From positions 1,371,001 to 1,435,000 of the forward strand of contig BDSI01000014.1 of NCBI GenBank assembly GCA_003117195.1: a stretch of 64,000 nt of DNA, in the 5' to 3' direction. The notes under the pieces are model-generated. The model was not told the DNA's origin. It did not search any database and saw only the letters and a program-made list of their open reading frames with translations. Below, piece after piece: positions 11,701 through 23,107 of the stretch. Within the stretch, counting starts at the first letter, position 1, and the number at the start of each line of letters is the position of its first letter. Made by a program: the position numbers and the translations under genes. This DNA comes from Eudorina sp. 2006-703-Eu-15. Taxonomy: Eukaryota; Chlorophyta; Chlorophyceae; Chlamydomonadales; Volvocaceae.

Positions 11701-13155
11701 GCAGCCTTCAGGTGTGCCGTGCTCCTCTGACGGCGGTGCCGTCGCATTTGATAAGAGGCACGCTCCGGACGGGCGATGTGGTCGTCGCGCGGGGCTGGGA
11801 GGCGAGCTGTTCGCCACAAACGTCGTTGTAACGGTTACATGATAAAACAGCAAGGACGTTTCTTTATAATTTAACCGTTACATTATAAAAAACGTCGTCG
11901 CTGTCTCGTTATGGCTGCTTATGACGTGAAAGGAGTCGGGACCTGGCCCGGGATCGTTGTGGGCTTACTACTCAAGGTGTTGTCCCCGTGGCCTCTCGCT
12001 CCCCCGTCATCCCTCGCAGCACATGTCGGTGGCGATGCTCCTGCCCGACCATTTCCCACATCGGTGCATGGTGAGGGTTTTTCCGCACGCGCGCGCGCGC
12101 GCGGGCTTGGGAAAAACCTATGTGTTCCGCATGTCCGTGTAGGTTCGCACCAAAAGGACGGGCACGACCCCAAGCTCTAATGCCATCGGCCCGATGGACC
12201 GAGCTGCAATCATTATGACAGACCGAGAGGTTCGGCGAACCTACGCGCTCCGCATGTATTTAGTTAGGGCTGCGCGCCGACGTGATACAGACCGAGGGGT
12301 TCTGGCATGGGCCCTCAAACCCTTGATCCTGGAAGACAACAATCATTGTAGCACATACAACAGCGCAAGAGCGCGTGAGGCCGCCCAGGACTGCCGCGTG
12401 CAGCGTGTGTACGGCACCGTGGACGCCACTGTCGTCACCGAGCCGCCGTCAGTACTGTTCTCTGCTGGCGACGATCAACCCATGCCTGAATACGCCACAG
12501 TGGCCTGAATACGCCACACACCCCCCCTCAATACGGGGTTCTGGGTTTCTTTTCTCTTTTCAATTCTACCCCTCAATACGCCACACGCGCCGCTCCCCCT
12601 GGAGTGCATGCAGTCTCCGTGCGGCTGCAGCACGGTCGGACTCCCCCGCGGTGCGCCGGGCAGGAAGCTGTACCAGAGCTACAACGGCACCTGCGACCCG
12701 CGGGTCATGTACGAGTGGTACCACTTCCACGGTGAGCACCACCCCCACCCCCTGGAGCGTCGAACCATGCGCCGGCGGCCCTGGGCAGACTAGTTCGTTG
12801 CGGCTTGTCGGAGCGCGTAAGTTTCCGTGTTTTTTTGCATGAACTTCGTTGAGGGAGCCTCCGGGTGCGTTTTGCTCAACTAACTAACAACATACCTGGT
12901 TACCCATCATAAAGAAGCATACATGCGTAATACACACAAGATGCGCGCAGTGCGTGCATGATGAGCCGGCGCCGCTGCGACGTGTCCGTGATTTGGTGTT
13001 GCCGGCGGCCGTCCCGCTGCCGTGACCTATGCGGCGCAGTGCCCTGCAACGGCGACGTGAACATGAAGGCGGCGGCGCTCCGGAAGCTGCTGAGACTGTA
13101 CGAGAGCTATGTCGGGCCCGTGAACAGCTTGTCTTCGCCCTTGAAAGTGCTTTGA
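8710..13155 (+). CDS. PF03407 nucleotide-diphospho-sugar transferase, paralogue 1
   Basis: Predicted Golgi/ER glycosyltransferase that moves a sugar from a nucleotide donor. Exons: 8710–8892, 9233–9388, 9643–9776, (optional 9961–10044), 10185–10293, 10710–10836, 11437–11591, 12020–12070, 12614–12731, 13040–13155. All are GT–AG and in phase. The protein is 382 aa without the optional exon, 410 with it. The N-terminus has a hydrophobic signal-anchor (about residues 9–23). The core reads LNALTLDVDVLFLDGDQ then VFFRNPLPYILARDVDVLV, the DxD-type donor/metal site and following Asn-Pro of PF03407. Later segments carry Cys residues (SPCGC, NGTCDP, VPCNGD) and WYHFH. TGTAA, the usual algal poly(A) signal, occurs at 13317–13321. 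The acceptor is unknown; arabinosylation of hydroxyproline-rich glycoproteins is possible but only inferred. Confidence 0.85.
9961..10044 (+). other. Optional 84-nt exon in paralogue 1
   Basis: This open stretch follows TGGTAG and would join the preceding exon (phase 2) to the next (one leading base) without breaking frame. It encodes KGSNLAIDLLGNTSAVDW and following residues. The donor (GC|GTCGCT) is weak. Paralogue 2 joins the flanking exons directly, and I find no counterpart in its intron. It may be an alternative exon, a remnant or chance. Confidence 0.35.
10442..10545. repeat. (AC)n tract with T-rich flanking motif
   Basis: A (CA)n run at 10442–10483 is followed by CGGGCGGGTTGCACTTCTAA and AACACACACAA, then AGTTATCTTTTACACAA. 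The same arrangement (CA run, GC-rich spacer, pyrimidine-rich stretch, AAACACAC) recurs near 51.6, 56.4–56.6, 58.1 and 58.9 kb. It lies in intron sequence of paralogue 1. Confidence 0.6.
11818..11901. repeat. AT-rich repeated/palindromic block in intron
   Basis: GTAACGGTTACATGATAAAA and CCGTTACATTATAAAAAACG lie about 40 nt apart, each next to an ACGTCGT-like segment. The first contains the palindrome GTAACGGTTAC. It sits in the intron after exon 11437–11591 and is much more AT-rich than its surroundings. It may be the remains of a small mobile element. Confidence 0.4.
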
Positions 13156-14536
13156 CATTACTTTGTTCGGCAGCCATAGCTCCTGCTGTTCATGCTAGAG
13201 GAGGCAGCAAGAAGGGAAGGGAAGGAGGAGGATTACAGGGAGCGCGCAGTCGCTGAGGCTGTCTGACGCTACAGCGAATGCTGCGTGGATCGGTGGATGT
13301 GGTATGGAAGGTATACTGTAAGCAGGCTGTTAGGGCCCTTTTTTCGCCCCTGGCATGGAGTGCCATGGATCCCTGAAGGCGACCCTGCTTTATTTCTCTA
13401 CCGTTCGCCAACGGACATCTCTTCTTTTTCTGCATCTCGTTGTACAGTGTTTGCCAGCTCGCGACATCAATGCGTGACTGAATTGTGTTGCATGGCTGTC
13501 GGTAATGGTGTGGGGGCGGTATGGTGGCGGTGAGCTCGAGCCTGTAAGGCGGCCCCCTGGGCACGGCTGACGCAAGGGCAGGGCTTGTTGTGCCGTAAGT
13601 ACCTTCATTTCATTCATCTCTCGTGTCTTTCGCAACACAAAGTTAGCCGGTGTGGCTGCACGACACCCCCGAGGGTGATGGAGGATGGGTAGGAGTGATG
13701 AGATGAGGCGCCTACGAGCTAGCTGGGCCTGTTGGACGCCCGGTCGGGACTAACGACTAAGTATTGCCAGAGACTGCCTTGCCGCAGGTGCGCCGAGGCT
13801 GTCACAGCAAGCATCACCACACGAGCGGGAAAGCAGGGAGGTTTTTTATTGGACGCAGAAATCATGCTGCGAAGGCCGGCAGGGGGCAAGAAGGGGGCAA
13901 TGTTTTGCGCACTTGCTTTTCATGAGCATGATATTGAAGAACGGGGACGGCTCAAGTATTGTATGGAACATTACCCAACTTGAAGCTCTGAGGACTGCGA
14001 AGAAGGAATTTGAATACGCGATAACCGTCGCCTTAATAGTTCCAACTCAAAGCGTTCCTGATGTATGTGCACGTGACGATAGCTATTTGTTGACGCGATC
14101 GATGAAAACAAAATGAGGCCGTTTCCCTTCAGTATGAAACCAAGGGCTGACCTACATGTAGGGTAGCTGTGCGGTCAGCACGCCAATAGTGCACTCTGAT
14201 TCAGTTTCAACTGGAGGTGCTGCACTCCTGTTTGTTTTACACTTTATATTCATCCTGAAATTGATTATGAGCCTCCAAAGCTCTACCGTATGTTGACATT
14301 TTTCAAAGTCAGACAGTCCACATCACGCAGTACGAAGTCGAGAACAAGTATGAAGAAACAATTCCACGCAAGATCACCTCCACATTATGCCACTGCAGTG
14401 CATCACGGCATGCCTGTCATTAACCATGCTTATCCAAGTTTATACGAGGCTGTTGCTGCAGCAGACATACATTTGGTATCGTTGTTGACACTGCGGGAGA
14501 AGCAATATAACTCAATAAGTTTACATTACTGTATCA
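13156..14536. other. Spacer between tandem paralogues
   Basis: It holds the 3' untranslated region of paralogue 1 (TGTAA at 13317) and the presumed promoter of paralogue 2. The segment from about 13.9 to 14.5 kb is AT-richer. Small open frames at 13732–13983 and 13913–14116 match no family that I recognise. Confidence 0.55.
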
Positions 14537-17500
14537 ATGGTGTGGGCGCTTGCGCGAGTTGCCTTTGTCGCGACGTGTGTGCCAATGTTGTGGGCGGCAG
14601 CTTCGTCAGCAGCGCTGGTGGTGGTGAATTACGATGCGCAGGGGTCGTGGCCAAACATGACAATTGCGGAGATCTCGAAAAGCTTCTGGGGTCCCATGGG
14701 GCCGCGCATGCCCGACAAGGCTTTCATCAAGGCCGTCGAGGTACGGCCAAGTCCCAACGAACTCGCGCCCGAGTGGGGTGTGACGGTTGCTGTCATGGAC
14801 TACCGTAGCGGTGGCACCAACGGCACACTGGTGGCTTCCTTTCAAAGGCGAGGTAGAGGTGGGATGCTGCAGCTTGAGAGGTCCCGTCGGGTCTTGGATG
14901 TCGGCATCGTCCCGCAGCAGCGCACAGCCAGCGTAATCGAGACAATCGAGTGTCTGTGTTTTGGGATTTCCCGGACCATCCCATCAACAGAACACAAAGA
15001 CCAGCCAACTGGCGCGCCGCTTCAGAGGGGCGACGGGTTCACAGTTGCCTCCTTGGCATATTGGCGTTGTATCAGATTGAGACCAGCGTGTGCGACCGGT
15101 TACGGTTACGGTTACGGTGGTTTGCGTCGAGGTCCGGGTTGGTCTGGCCGGGCAGCGGCGGGACCGAGGGAAGAAGGGCCGTAAGGGCAAGGCCATAACG
15201 CATTGTCGTGCAGTACGGCACTGGCCGGCCCGTAGTTCCGTACCTGGCGGCAGAGACTCGCTGCACAGGCGGTGGCGAGTTACCGAAGAACCGAACCCGC
15301 ACCCGGCGCGTCCCATCGCGCGCGTCCCTCGCCTGCACGAGACTGCGACGTGACGGCCCCCTTCGTCCTTCTTATGTCGCATATCGCAATAACGCTCAGT
15401 ATTTGATGTTCCTGATAATCCCACGCACCCACCCAGCCCTGTTTCTTTTTAACCCACCCAGCCACCCCTCTGCACACGGTCGCACCCAACCACCGTGCAT
15501 TATACTGCAAAAGCCTGGTCCCCCTCACCCGCCCCAACCCAATGCCCCAACCCAATGCCCCAACCCCGCTGCCCTACCCCACCCGCCCTACCCCGCTGCC
15601 CTACGTGCCCCAGGCCGCCAGCTTGGTTGCTGTGGACGGGCGGGGCCAGCCCCGCCGTCTGGTCATCATGTGCATCACCAGCGCGTCCACCTTCAGCGAT
15701 GGCGGGCTGTGGCAGCTGTTCCTGACCAACATGCGCAACATCACCTTCACCCGCAGGGACGGGACGAAGGTGCGCGTGTGTGCATGGCGTTGTGTGTATC
15801 TGCAGGGCGGTGCGGGGGAAGGGTTGGGAAGCGGAAAGATCGACAGCTGGTTGGGATCGATCTCGTTGGATCGCCTGAATAAAATACCCCAAGCCCAACG
15901 TTTCATCCAGCCTTTAAGAACTGCCTTACTCCAACGGTCACCGTTACCCCCAACCGTTACCCCCAACCACCCCGCAGGACAACCTCGCGCGCCATGTGGT
16001 CGCTGTCATGATGACCGTACCGGGCGGTTCAGTACGACAGTGCAGCAAGATTTCAAAACCGTACGGCGCCAGATGCGTGCCCATCACATGCCCTATCTTC
16101 ACACGTGATACGTAGGTGACTGACGGGTCCCGCCTTCCCGCCGTCCTGCATAGGGGTGTCGGCAACCGTAAGTGAATGTTGGTATGAGATATGTTTGCCG
16201 ATTTACATGTCCTCCCAAAGCTGAAATGTATGGCAGCCAGCGTGGGTCCTAAGTCTAAACCTGCTGACCTCCCCGCCCCGGATCCCGGCCCCGCGCCCGC
16301 GCAGTTATGGCTACAAGACGGCCCCATTCTACGGCATCAGCTTCGCCAAGACACTTACCATCGCGAATGCCCTGACGCTGGGAGTCGACGTGTTTTTCCT
16401 TGACGTAGACCAGGTTAGTGTTGTGTGCGACCTGTGCCTGGGACATTTGAGCTGCGGCGGTTCGAGTGTAGTACGGCGCCGTCACGGTTCTGGGCACTGC
16501 ACGCTGCAAGGGCATTCGCTGCGGCGGGAGTCGGGGAGTGTGAGGGCTTGCACGAAAGCTAGCGGAAGGTGCACCCAAAGGCTGATACCGTACCAATTGC
16601 CTAATACTGCTGTCGTACACAGGTATTCTTTCGAAACCCACTACCGTACATTCTTGCCCGCGACATCGACGTGCTGCTGTCGGGGGACTGCATGCGGCGG
16701 CAGGATGTCGTACCTCAGAAGGAGTTCCCCCGAGTCGCCTCGAACATAGGTGCGGTGTCGCTCGGTGCCTCCAAAGGGGCGGACCGAGCCCGCCGGATTG
16801 CACTGCATTGTACTGTACGGCACTGTACGGCACTGTCGGTCTTGATCCGGCTTCACCCGCACCCACGCCGTGCCTCCCGCGCACGCAAGCACACGTGTCG
16901 CGGCGGTCCAACTGCGTCCGCACCTCGACCCTCCAGCCTCCACCCTTACTTGCCGCCCTATCCCTCGCTCAGCCTCGCGGCGCGACCCCTCCTTTACACC
17001 TCAACGCCCGCCCTAGCCCCCCTGCTTTGTGCTTTCTCATCATTGTTAACATAACGAGGTGCTCACGGGGGTCGCTGTGCACGGGGGTCGCTGGCCCGCG
17101 AACCTCCCGGGCACGGTACGTACTACGGTAGTTCGCACACCCTGCCTGCTCTTTTTTTAACCCTGCCCGCTGTCAGACGCTCCTCCGCCCCGACCCGCGC
17201 CTCCCCTTTCCTTCCCTTCCCGACCGGTGGCACCTGCGCGCTACTGCGGTGGGCACCTGCGCACTACTGCGGTGGGCACCTGCGCACTACTGCGGTGGGC
17301 ACCTGCGCACTACTGCGGTGGGCACCTGCGCACTACTGCGGTGGGCACCTGCGCACTACTGCGGTGGGCACCTGCGCACTACTGCGGTGGGCACCTGCGC
17401 ACTACTGCGGTGGGCACCTGCGCACTACTGCGCACGCAGGGGTGATGTACCTGCGCGCTAAGCCCATGGTGACCCGCGCCGTGACCGACTGGCTGCACCA

Positions 17501-19339
17501 CCTGGTGTACAGGGCGGCGCATGATAGCCCCACCCTGGACCAGTCCTCCAGCAACAGGGCCCTGGAATGGCGCAGCAGTGACGTGGGGGCGCAGGCGAGT
17601 GGCGGCGCTGTGGATGGCTGGCTGGCCGGCTGCCTGCGGGCCGACACCAAAAGAACGTCTACATATGTATATGCTCGTGTTTGTGTGTGTGCATATGTTG
17701 AGCATTTCTTTGTACCCACTTTGTCAAATTGCTGACATGCACCACTTGTACTGTTGTACACCCTGGCATACATACTGGTTTTGGATGTATTACATATAAA
17801 TGGTTCGTGTTCGTGTCCACCACCATCAAATGCGTAGTCAACTTCCGCACCTAGAGTGCTCATCGTGTTGCGTGGGTCCGCCATGAACCCGTGCTGACAG
17901 CTGTCTGCACTCGTACACCAACGCGCCCAATGCCGCGCACGGCCACATCCCGCAGGTGATGTCGGTGGGGATGCTCCAGGGGGAGCATTTTCCAAACTAT
18001 TGCATGGTGAGCCCGGGTCCTTGGGGTGGACCCATGGGTCGCTTCGGCAGTAGGCTCGGGGGCACGCGGCTGCTGGTGATGGTGGTGGTAGGTGCTCGAT
18101 CGAGATCGGGGTGGGGTCCAAGCTGCAAGGGCGCGGCGCAGCGGCACGTGCGGACAGGGCGCGAGGGACAAGACCTGAGATAGAAGACCTGCCCGCCCAC
18201 ACCGTCCCGAGCCGAGACGACCCATGAGAACCGCCCGCACCCATCCCTGGAGTCCGATGCGTGGCGCGAGTCGCTTTCTTCCGCCGACTCGAACTGACAT
18301 GCCACGGCGCCCTCGCCCGGTGCCTCGCCGCCACGACGGTGCCCGCGCGCTGTTCATCCCGTGTCGCCGCATGTGTTGCCTGGTTTGGCAACACACCCGT
18401 CCCCCCCGTCCCAGGGGGTCTGCGGGTGCGACACGGAGGGCCTGGAGCCGGACGTATTGGCGCCTCGCACCAGCCTGCTGCCCGACGGGACCTGCTGGGA
18501 CGAGCTGATGCGGAAGTGGTACAACTTCCACGGTGGGTCGTACGACTGTCGTACAACTCTTGCGTGTTGTATGTATGCCTCGCGCCGGGCTGTACACGAC
18601 TAGGGCACAGGGTGCGAGCGAGGCACCGTACCTACGACATCCCGTACAGCTGGTGCCGGAATCGGGCCGCGTTGTGGCCACAGCGCGAAGACCCGTAACT
18701 TGTTGCCGCGCGAGATTTGTGGGTGAATGAATTAACGAACGAAAGAATGGTGTTACAGTGGACCTCCCGGCGGCTCCCCCCGGGGTCATCGATGACAGCC
18801 GAAGCCGCCCGCCCCAACACACACGGACGCAGCTATGCCCCGTGAGCGTCGGGGCACAGCTCGGACCTGCTTCCCAAGCCTCAGCCCACAGCCGCAGCCC
18901 GCTGCATTCCGGACGTTTGGGACCCCGGGGCATGGCGACGGCATGTAGGGTTAGGGCAACCGCCTCTGTCTCTGTCAGTCCTCGAGGCGGCCCCTTGACG
19001 GCCGACCCCCAACCCGCCAGCCCTGTCCCCAGCAAGCCCAATAGCCCATCAACAGCAGGCACGATGGCACCCTCCTCTATTGACAAGGTTTCCCCGAGAA
19101 CCCCCCAACCTGCCTCACGGCCCACAACTCGGCTCCACTGTCCCTCTGTCCCCGCCATAAGGCGCCGAACCCTCTCCCTTCCCGGCCCTCCCGATTGCAA
19201 TCGATGGAATATGCCGCGTGCAGTCCCCTGTGGCGGCGATCTGAACAAGAAGGCCAGCACGTTGAACGACCGGCTGCGGATGTACACCGCAAAGATCGGT
19301 CCCGTCAACAGCCTCTCTGACCCGTTGGACGCCTTGTAG
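14537..19339 (+). CDS. PF03407 nucleotide-diphospho-sugar transferase, paralogue 2
   Basis: Tandem paralogue of the gene at 8710. Exons: 14537–14740, 15614–15769, 15978–16111, 16305–16413, 16623–16749, 17440–17594, 17956–18006, 18415–18532, 19224–19339, giving 389 aa. The internal and last exons are 156, 134, 109, 127, 155, 51, 118 and 116 nt, exactly the lengths in paralogue 1; only exon 1 differs (204 against 183 nt). The N-terminus is a hydrophobic signal-anchor (about residues 5–25). The donor-site segment reads GVDVFFLDVDQ (DVDQ about 198–201) followed by VFFRNPLPYILARDIDVLL. The intron after 17594 starts with GC (CAG|GCGAGT); the equal exon length and phase support a GC–AG intron. A 23-bp minisatellite fills the end of the intron before exon 17440. 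No clear TGTAA was found just after the stop. Confidence 0.85.
17226..17436 (+). repeat. 23-bp minisatellite abutting a splice acceptor
   Basis: About nine near-perfect copies of a 23-bp unit, each holding CACCTGCGCACTACTGCGGT. The array ends a few bases before the acceptor CAG (17437–17439) of the exon at 17440, so repeat units replace the usual polypyrimidine tract. Because 23 is not a multiple of 3, each frame cycles through all phases; the open frames across it are artefacts. Confidence 0.95.
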
Positions 19340-20537
19340 CCAGATTATTTCAGTAGTCGTACCTCACATATTATATCATTAGTCATACCTCGCGCCTCAT
19401 AGCTATATTTCTTCATGATCGCCTTGATAGGAGCTGCAGCCTCCTTCAGACGTAACGCGCGCCTGAAAGGTTAATTGGAGCAGTAGGAACAGATGGAGTC
19501 AGTACGACAGGTGATGTCTGATACACGATACACAGGACTTGTTCCATGGCCATAATAAGCGAGGGCCCAACTAGGATGTGCTTTTGGTTGTTGGGTTGGG
19601 TAGTCGGAGCGACTTTATGTTGTGCGTAAAGCGGTGGCACATGGCAGTGACAGCAGCAGGAGCATCGCCAGCGCAACGGGTGCACGCTCACAGCCATGCG
19701 ACACGCATTTCCGCGGGGTAAATAATGCACGGCAGGTTACGCGCTGCGCAGCGTGAACATGAGTGTCGCGATGTGTTTTATGAATGTGTATTTGTTTAAC
19801 GATAAGAATATGTGTGTATGTGTGTTAGAGAGAGAGAGAGAGAGAACGAGAGAACTAATCGCCCGCTCCTCGTGGGATGTCATATCCGGTGCATTCATGC
19901 ATGGGTGGCCGGGTCCGCTGTGACACGCTTCGTTATATGAGCGGATGCGCGACTAATTTGGTTTCGAGCCAATGGCAATGCAGAGGCACAAGAACAGGAC
20001 GGGGACTGACCCCGGGAGTTTTCCGGTGAAGGTCTCGGTGGCGCCACGGCACCTACCAGGCTGCATGCCAGTTGGAGCGGTCAGCTGTTTCGGTGTTTCA
20101 AACAGCGCGCTGACGTGCTAGCTGGCCGTACCCAAAGCACGGCACGCACGTACATCGGGTACGGGGTATGTTGAGCTGTTTGTTGGAGTTCCGTGCAGGT
20201 TAAGCCCGTCGGGGCGGCGAGCGGGTTCCGGTTGGGGGCCACCGCTGGGTAGGTGCACGTGCATGTATTCATTCGTTTGTTGCATGCATGCATGGCTTGG
20301 CCCCGTCCGAGGCATACATATACTGCGCCGCATCTTGTTCATCATTGCACCGACGCGGCAGGGGAGTTGCGGTGGATGGGTCTCACTGTACATACTGTGT
20401 TTTTCTCCACCAATTTGCATTTGCTGCTTTGCCCACGCACAGGACGCAAGCTGTCCTGCTTCTTGCCTCTTGCCATGGAATGCGAGCGGTCCTCTTTCTC
20501 GCCAATCTGTCCTGTTTGTCGGTTATTGTGGTTCAGC

Positions 20538-20935
20538 CAGAGCTCAGCGCAAACCACATCAGGAGCTGTTAGGCGGTTTAAGGTCCTGGGTTTGAGTCCC
20601 AGGGTGACCCCCGACATTGTTCGGGAGCATAAGATTATGGCTAGCTGCTGAGATGTCGAGTTGAGATCACAGTTGATAGAATCAGATTCGCACGCTAGAT
20701 CGGTGGCGATTGCTGAACCCTCTGTCTCTACGGATGTGCGGGTGAATAGATGAGGTGGGATCCTTAGTTGGCAGGATCAACCGCCTTGGACCCTCGGTTC
20801 GTATGGCGTAGGTTCGGTGTGATGATGGTTGAAGGTGTCCTATAGCATCATATAAAACCGCGACATAAACCCTTAGACAGGGCCCGGAAGCCTATCCACA
20901 CTGTAACGGTACTACTACTACTACTACTACTACCA
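20538..20935 (+). mobile_element. Candidate tRNA-derived SINE
   Basis: CTGGG-TTTGAGT-CCCAG at 20586–20602 forms a perfect 5-bp stem with a 7-nt loop, like a tRNA T-arm/B box. It is preceded by AGAGCTCAGCGCAAACC, which resembles a D-arm/A-box region. About 300 bp of non-coding body follow, and the element ends in a (TAC)n tail (20911–20933). Head, body and simple-repeat tail match the design of algal SINEs. The 5' edge is approximate. Confidence 0.55.
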
Positions 20936-21245
20936 GAGCGAACGAAAATTCAAATCCGTGTGCCTGTGTGCATCAACGGAGGTTGTTACATACCGCGTCA
21001 CGGAATCAAAACCCCAAACAGGATTTTGGGTTTTGAGGGTTTCAGCTGTAGAATGGAGGTGGCTGGTGTCTCGTCTGATGTGGCTGGAGGGCGGGGTTCT
21101 CAACGACCAGTCGTCAAGAAGGCTATCTAGCTACTCGGTGCGCCTGTGGAGGCTGTGGTTGGGACGTGGGAGGTGAGGAAACCTTGTTCTAGGAACCACG
21201 GCCCGCGCGCACCCAGCAGCACCGTTCTGACCTCAGTGAATGAAC

Positions 21246-21296
21246 GTTGCAGCGGACCCCAATGGGGTCGACGGTGTATACAAGGGCAAGCCCCAG
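21246..21296 (-). repeat. Dispersed repeat family B with terminal motif
   Basis: GTTGCAGCGGACCCC (21246–21260) is followed directly by a block ending in CAAGGGCAAGCCCCAG. The same order occurs at 23961–24016, and the inner block without the end occurs reversed at 8191–8232. Confidence 0.6.
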
Positions 21297-23107
21297 CAGG
21301 CCCCACCGCCAAAGGCCCCACCTCAGTGATGCGCCTCCGATGTTCGCTCTGTGACTCGTCCACCCGGGCGCCACGGGTGGGCACTCCGGCGGCGGGGCTG
21401 GATGGATGGGTGACGCACGCAAATGGGGGCAACCAGGAGCGGGATCGATGTCAACCAACCACACCTTTATGTGAACAGGGGATCCAGCCGCATTGCGTGT
21501 CATGGCGTTGTGTTACAAAAACGGGTGTCATGGCGGGTGTCGCCCAGTGCATCATCGGATTCTGGCTGCGATGCAGGCTGTGATGCGTGGCGCCCCAGGG
21601 GCTCCGGTGTAACATACACGAGGCTGAAAAGCACATTTGGTGCTCATGGGCTCGAAACCCTAGAGTTGCACCCAGGCATGCGCGCGACAATATCCTGGCA
21701 GTCCTTGGGGTCTGCTGTACCGCCCGTTCGCAGGCTAACGAACTGCAAGGTCGGGTTTGGGCTGTGCAGGTTCAGTGATTTGGCAGTAGTCGGGCAGTTG
21801 GCCGCCCGATGATGTGCAGCACCCTGCAGCACGGGAAGCTCATGAGAAAGGTCGCGCACACCTCAGCACCTGGCAGGTTGTGGGCCAGCCCGTTGTAAGG
21901 CGGCAGACAGTCGTGCCTGAGTTGGCATGGCAATCCTGAAAGATTTTACCATTACCAAGCCAGACGGCTACCAAAGAGCGAGTCTTCGCCGACCAGGGCT
22001 CGTAACTCTTCCTTGCAACGTGCATACTGAGCGCGGTTTTGGGACGCCCCCTGCGGTACATGTTGTTGATGTTCCTATGCATTGTATACTGCGGTATCGT
22101 GGTCAATACATCGATACTGTATACTGTAAGATACAATAAGGAAGGACAAGGATGCAAGCAATCATTGCATACGTGGGACGCGCCATTTCCCACTTGTAAG
22201 AGTTCCGTGGCTCGTAAATAAGATTACAGTATCAACATTGTTTTGACTTAAGATGACGTAACATGGTTGACCGGTCCAAGTGGTCCGCTCCAGGCCGCTT
22301 TTGAGGTAGCTGACTGGATCGCAAATAAGCATACAAAACAACGCATATCATGCATTTTGTTTCTTTATAGTAAGCCAATGATGCGGACTACACCAGCGAG
22401 GCGTCATGGCTGACCTTGTATTGCCGAGCCCTGTTTGCCTTTGCCGTAACTTATATGAGAGCCCAGGTAGGAGAATTGAAGACGTAAAACAGATTATTAT
22501 AAAATAGAAATCAATAATAACTGTCGATTTGCTGCTGTCTGAGCGTTCGTTCGGCTGATGACCACCCGTTGTCAATGCCACGAAATATTTATCTTTAGCG
22601 CATATAAGCAAAATATTTATATCATTCTTAATGACCTGCTGTTTTCGAGTTCGCATCTAGCGTCAGTTTGTCGTATTCCTCTCCCGGTTTTCTCAACTTT
22701 CACGCGACGTCGCGACCAGCTTTAGCCGTAACCGCTTTAACCTATAGTTTATGAAAACCGCCTTGGGTGCACAGAGGACTATTCAATTCCTGCATTTTCA
22801 TTCAGTCAACATCGAGTGCAAGACTCTCCACGAACTCACCAAGCAAACGGGCATAGTTTGGATGATGATGTTATAGCAGTTTTGCATTCCTTGAACTATA
22901 AAATTATGATGTGTCAGTTCTACATACATTATTACATCTGTCGCCCGGGGTCGCAACACTTGCCCGGGGTCGCAACACTTGCAGCGGATTTCTCTTCAAG
23001 CGCTTCTGCTGCCACGTTGCGCCTTGCAGCAGTACTTAGGAGTTCTGTTGACTGGCATTGTAGCGCCTCTGGATGCTCCTGAATGGCGAACGCTGGTGTC
23101 CGTACCG

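Larger units (their letters stand above)
19340..23107. other. Intergenic region before the sulfotransferase
   Basis: No protein gene is recognised. Contents: an (AG)n run at about 19825–19845, a tRNA-like SINE at 20538–20935, a family B repeat at 21246–21296, and an AT-rich stretch (about 21.9–22.95 kb) before the sulfotransferase that probably includes its promoter. A short direct duplication of a GGGGTCGCAACACTTGC-like block occurs at about 22948–22982. Confidence 0.55.

Noticed and set aside
17402..19308. Minus-strand frames of 384 and 482 aa
   Set aside because: Antisense shadows of PF03407 paralogue 2 exons in GC-rich sequence; composition is Arg/Pro/Ala-heavy with no motif.
22979..23107. 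Upstream in-frame ATG for the sulfotransferase
   Set aside because: It would add 43 residues before the anchor with no conserved feature; the ATG at 23108 gives a normal short cytoplasmic tail.
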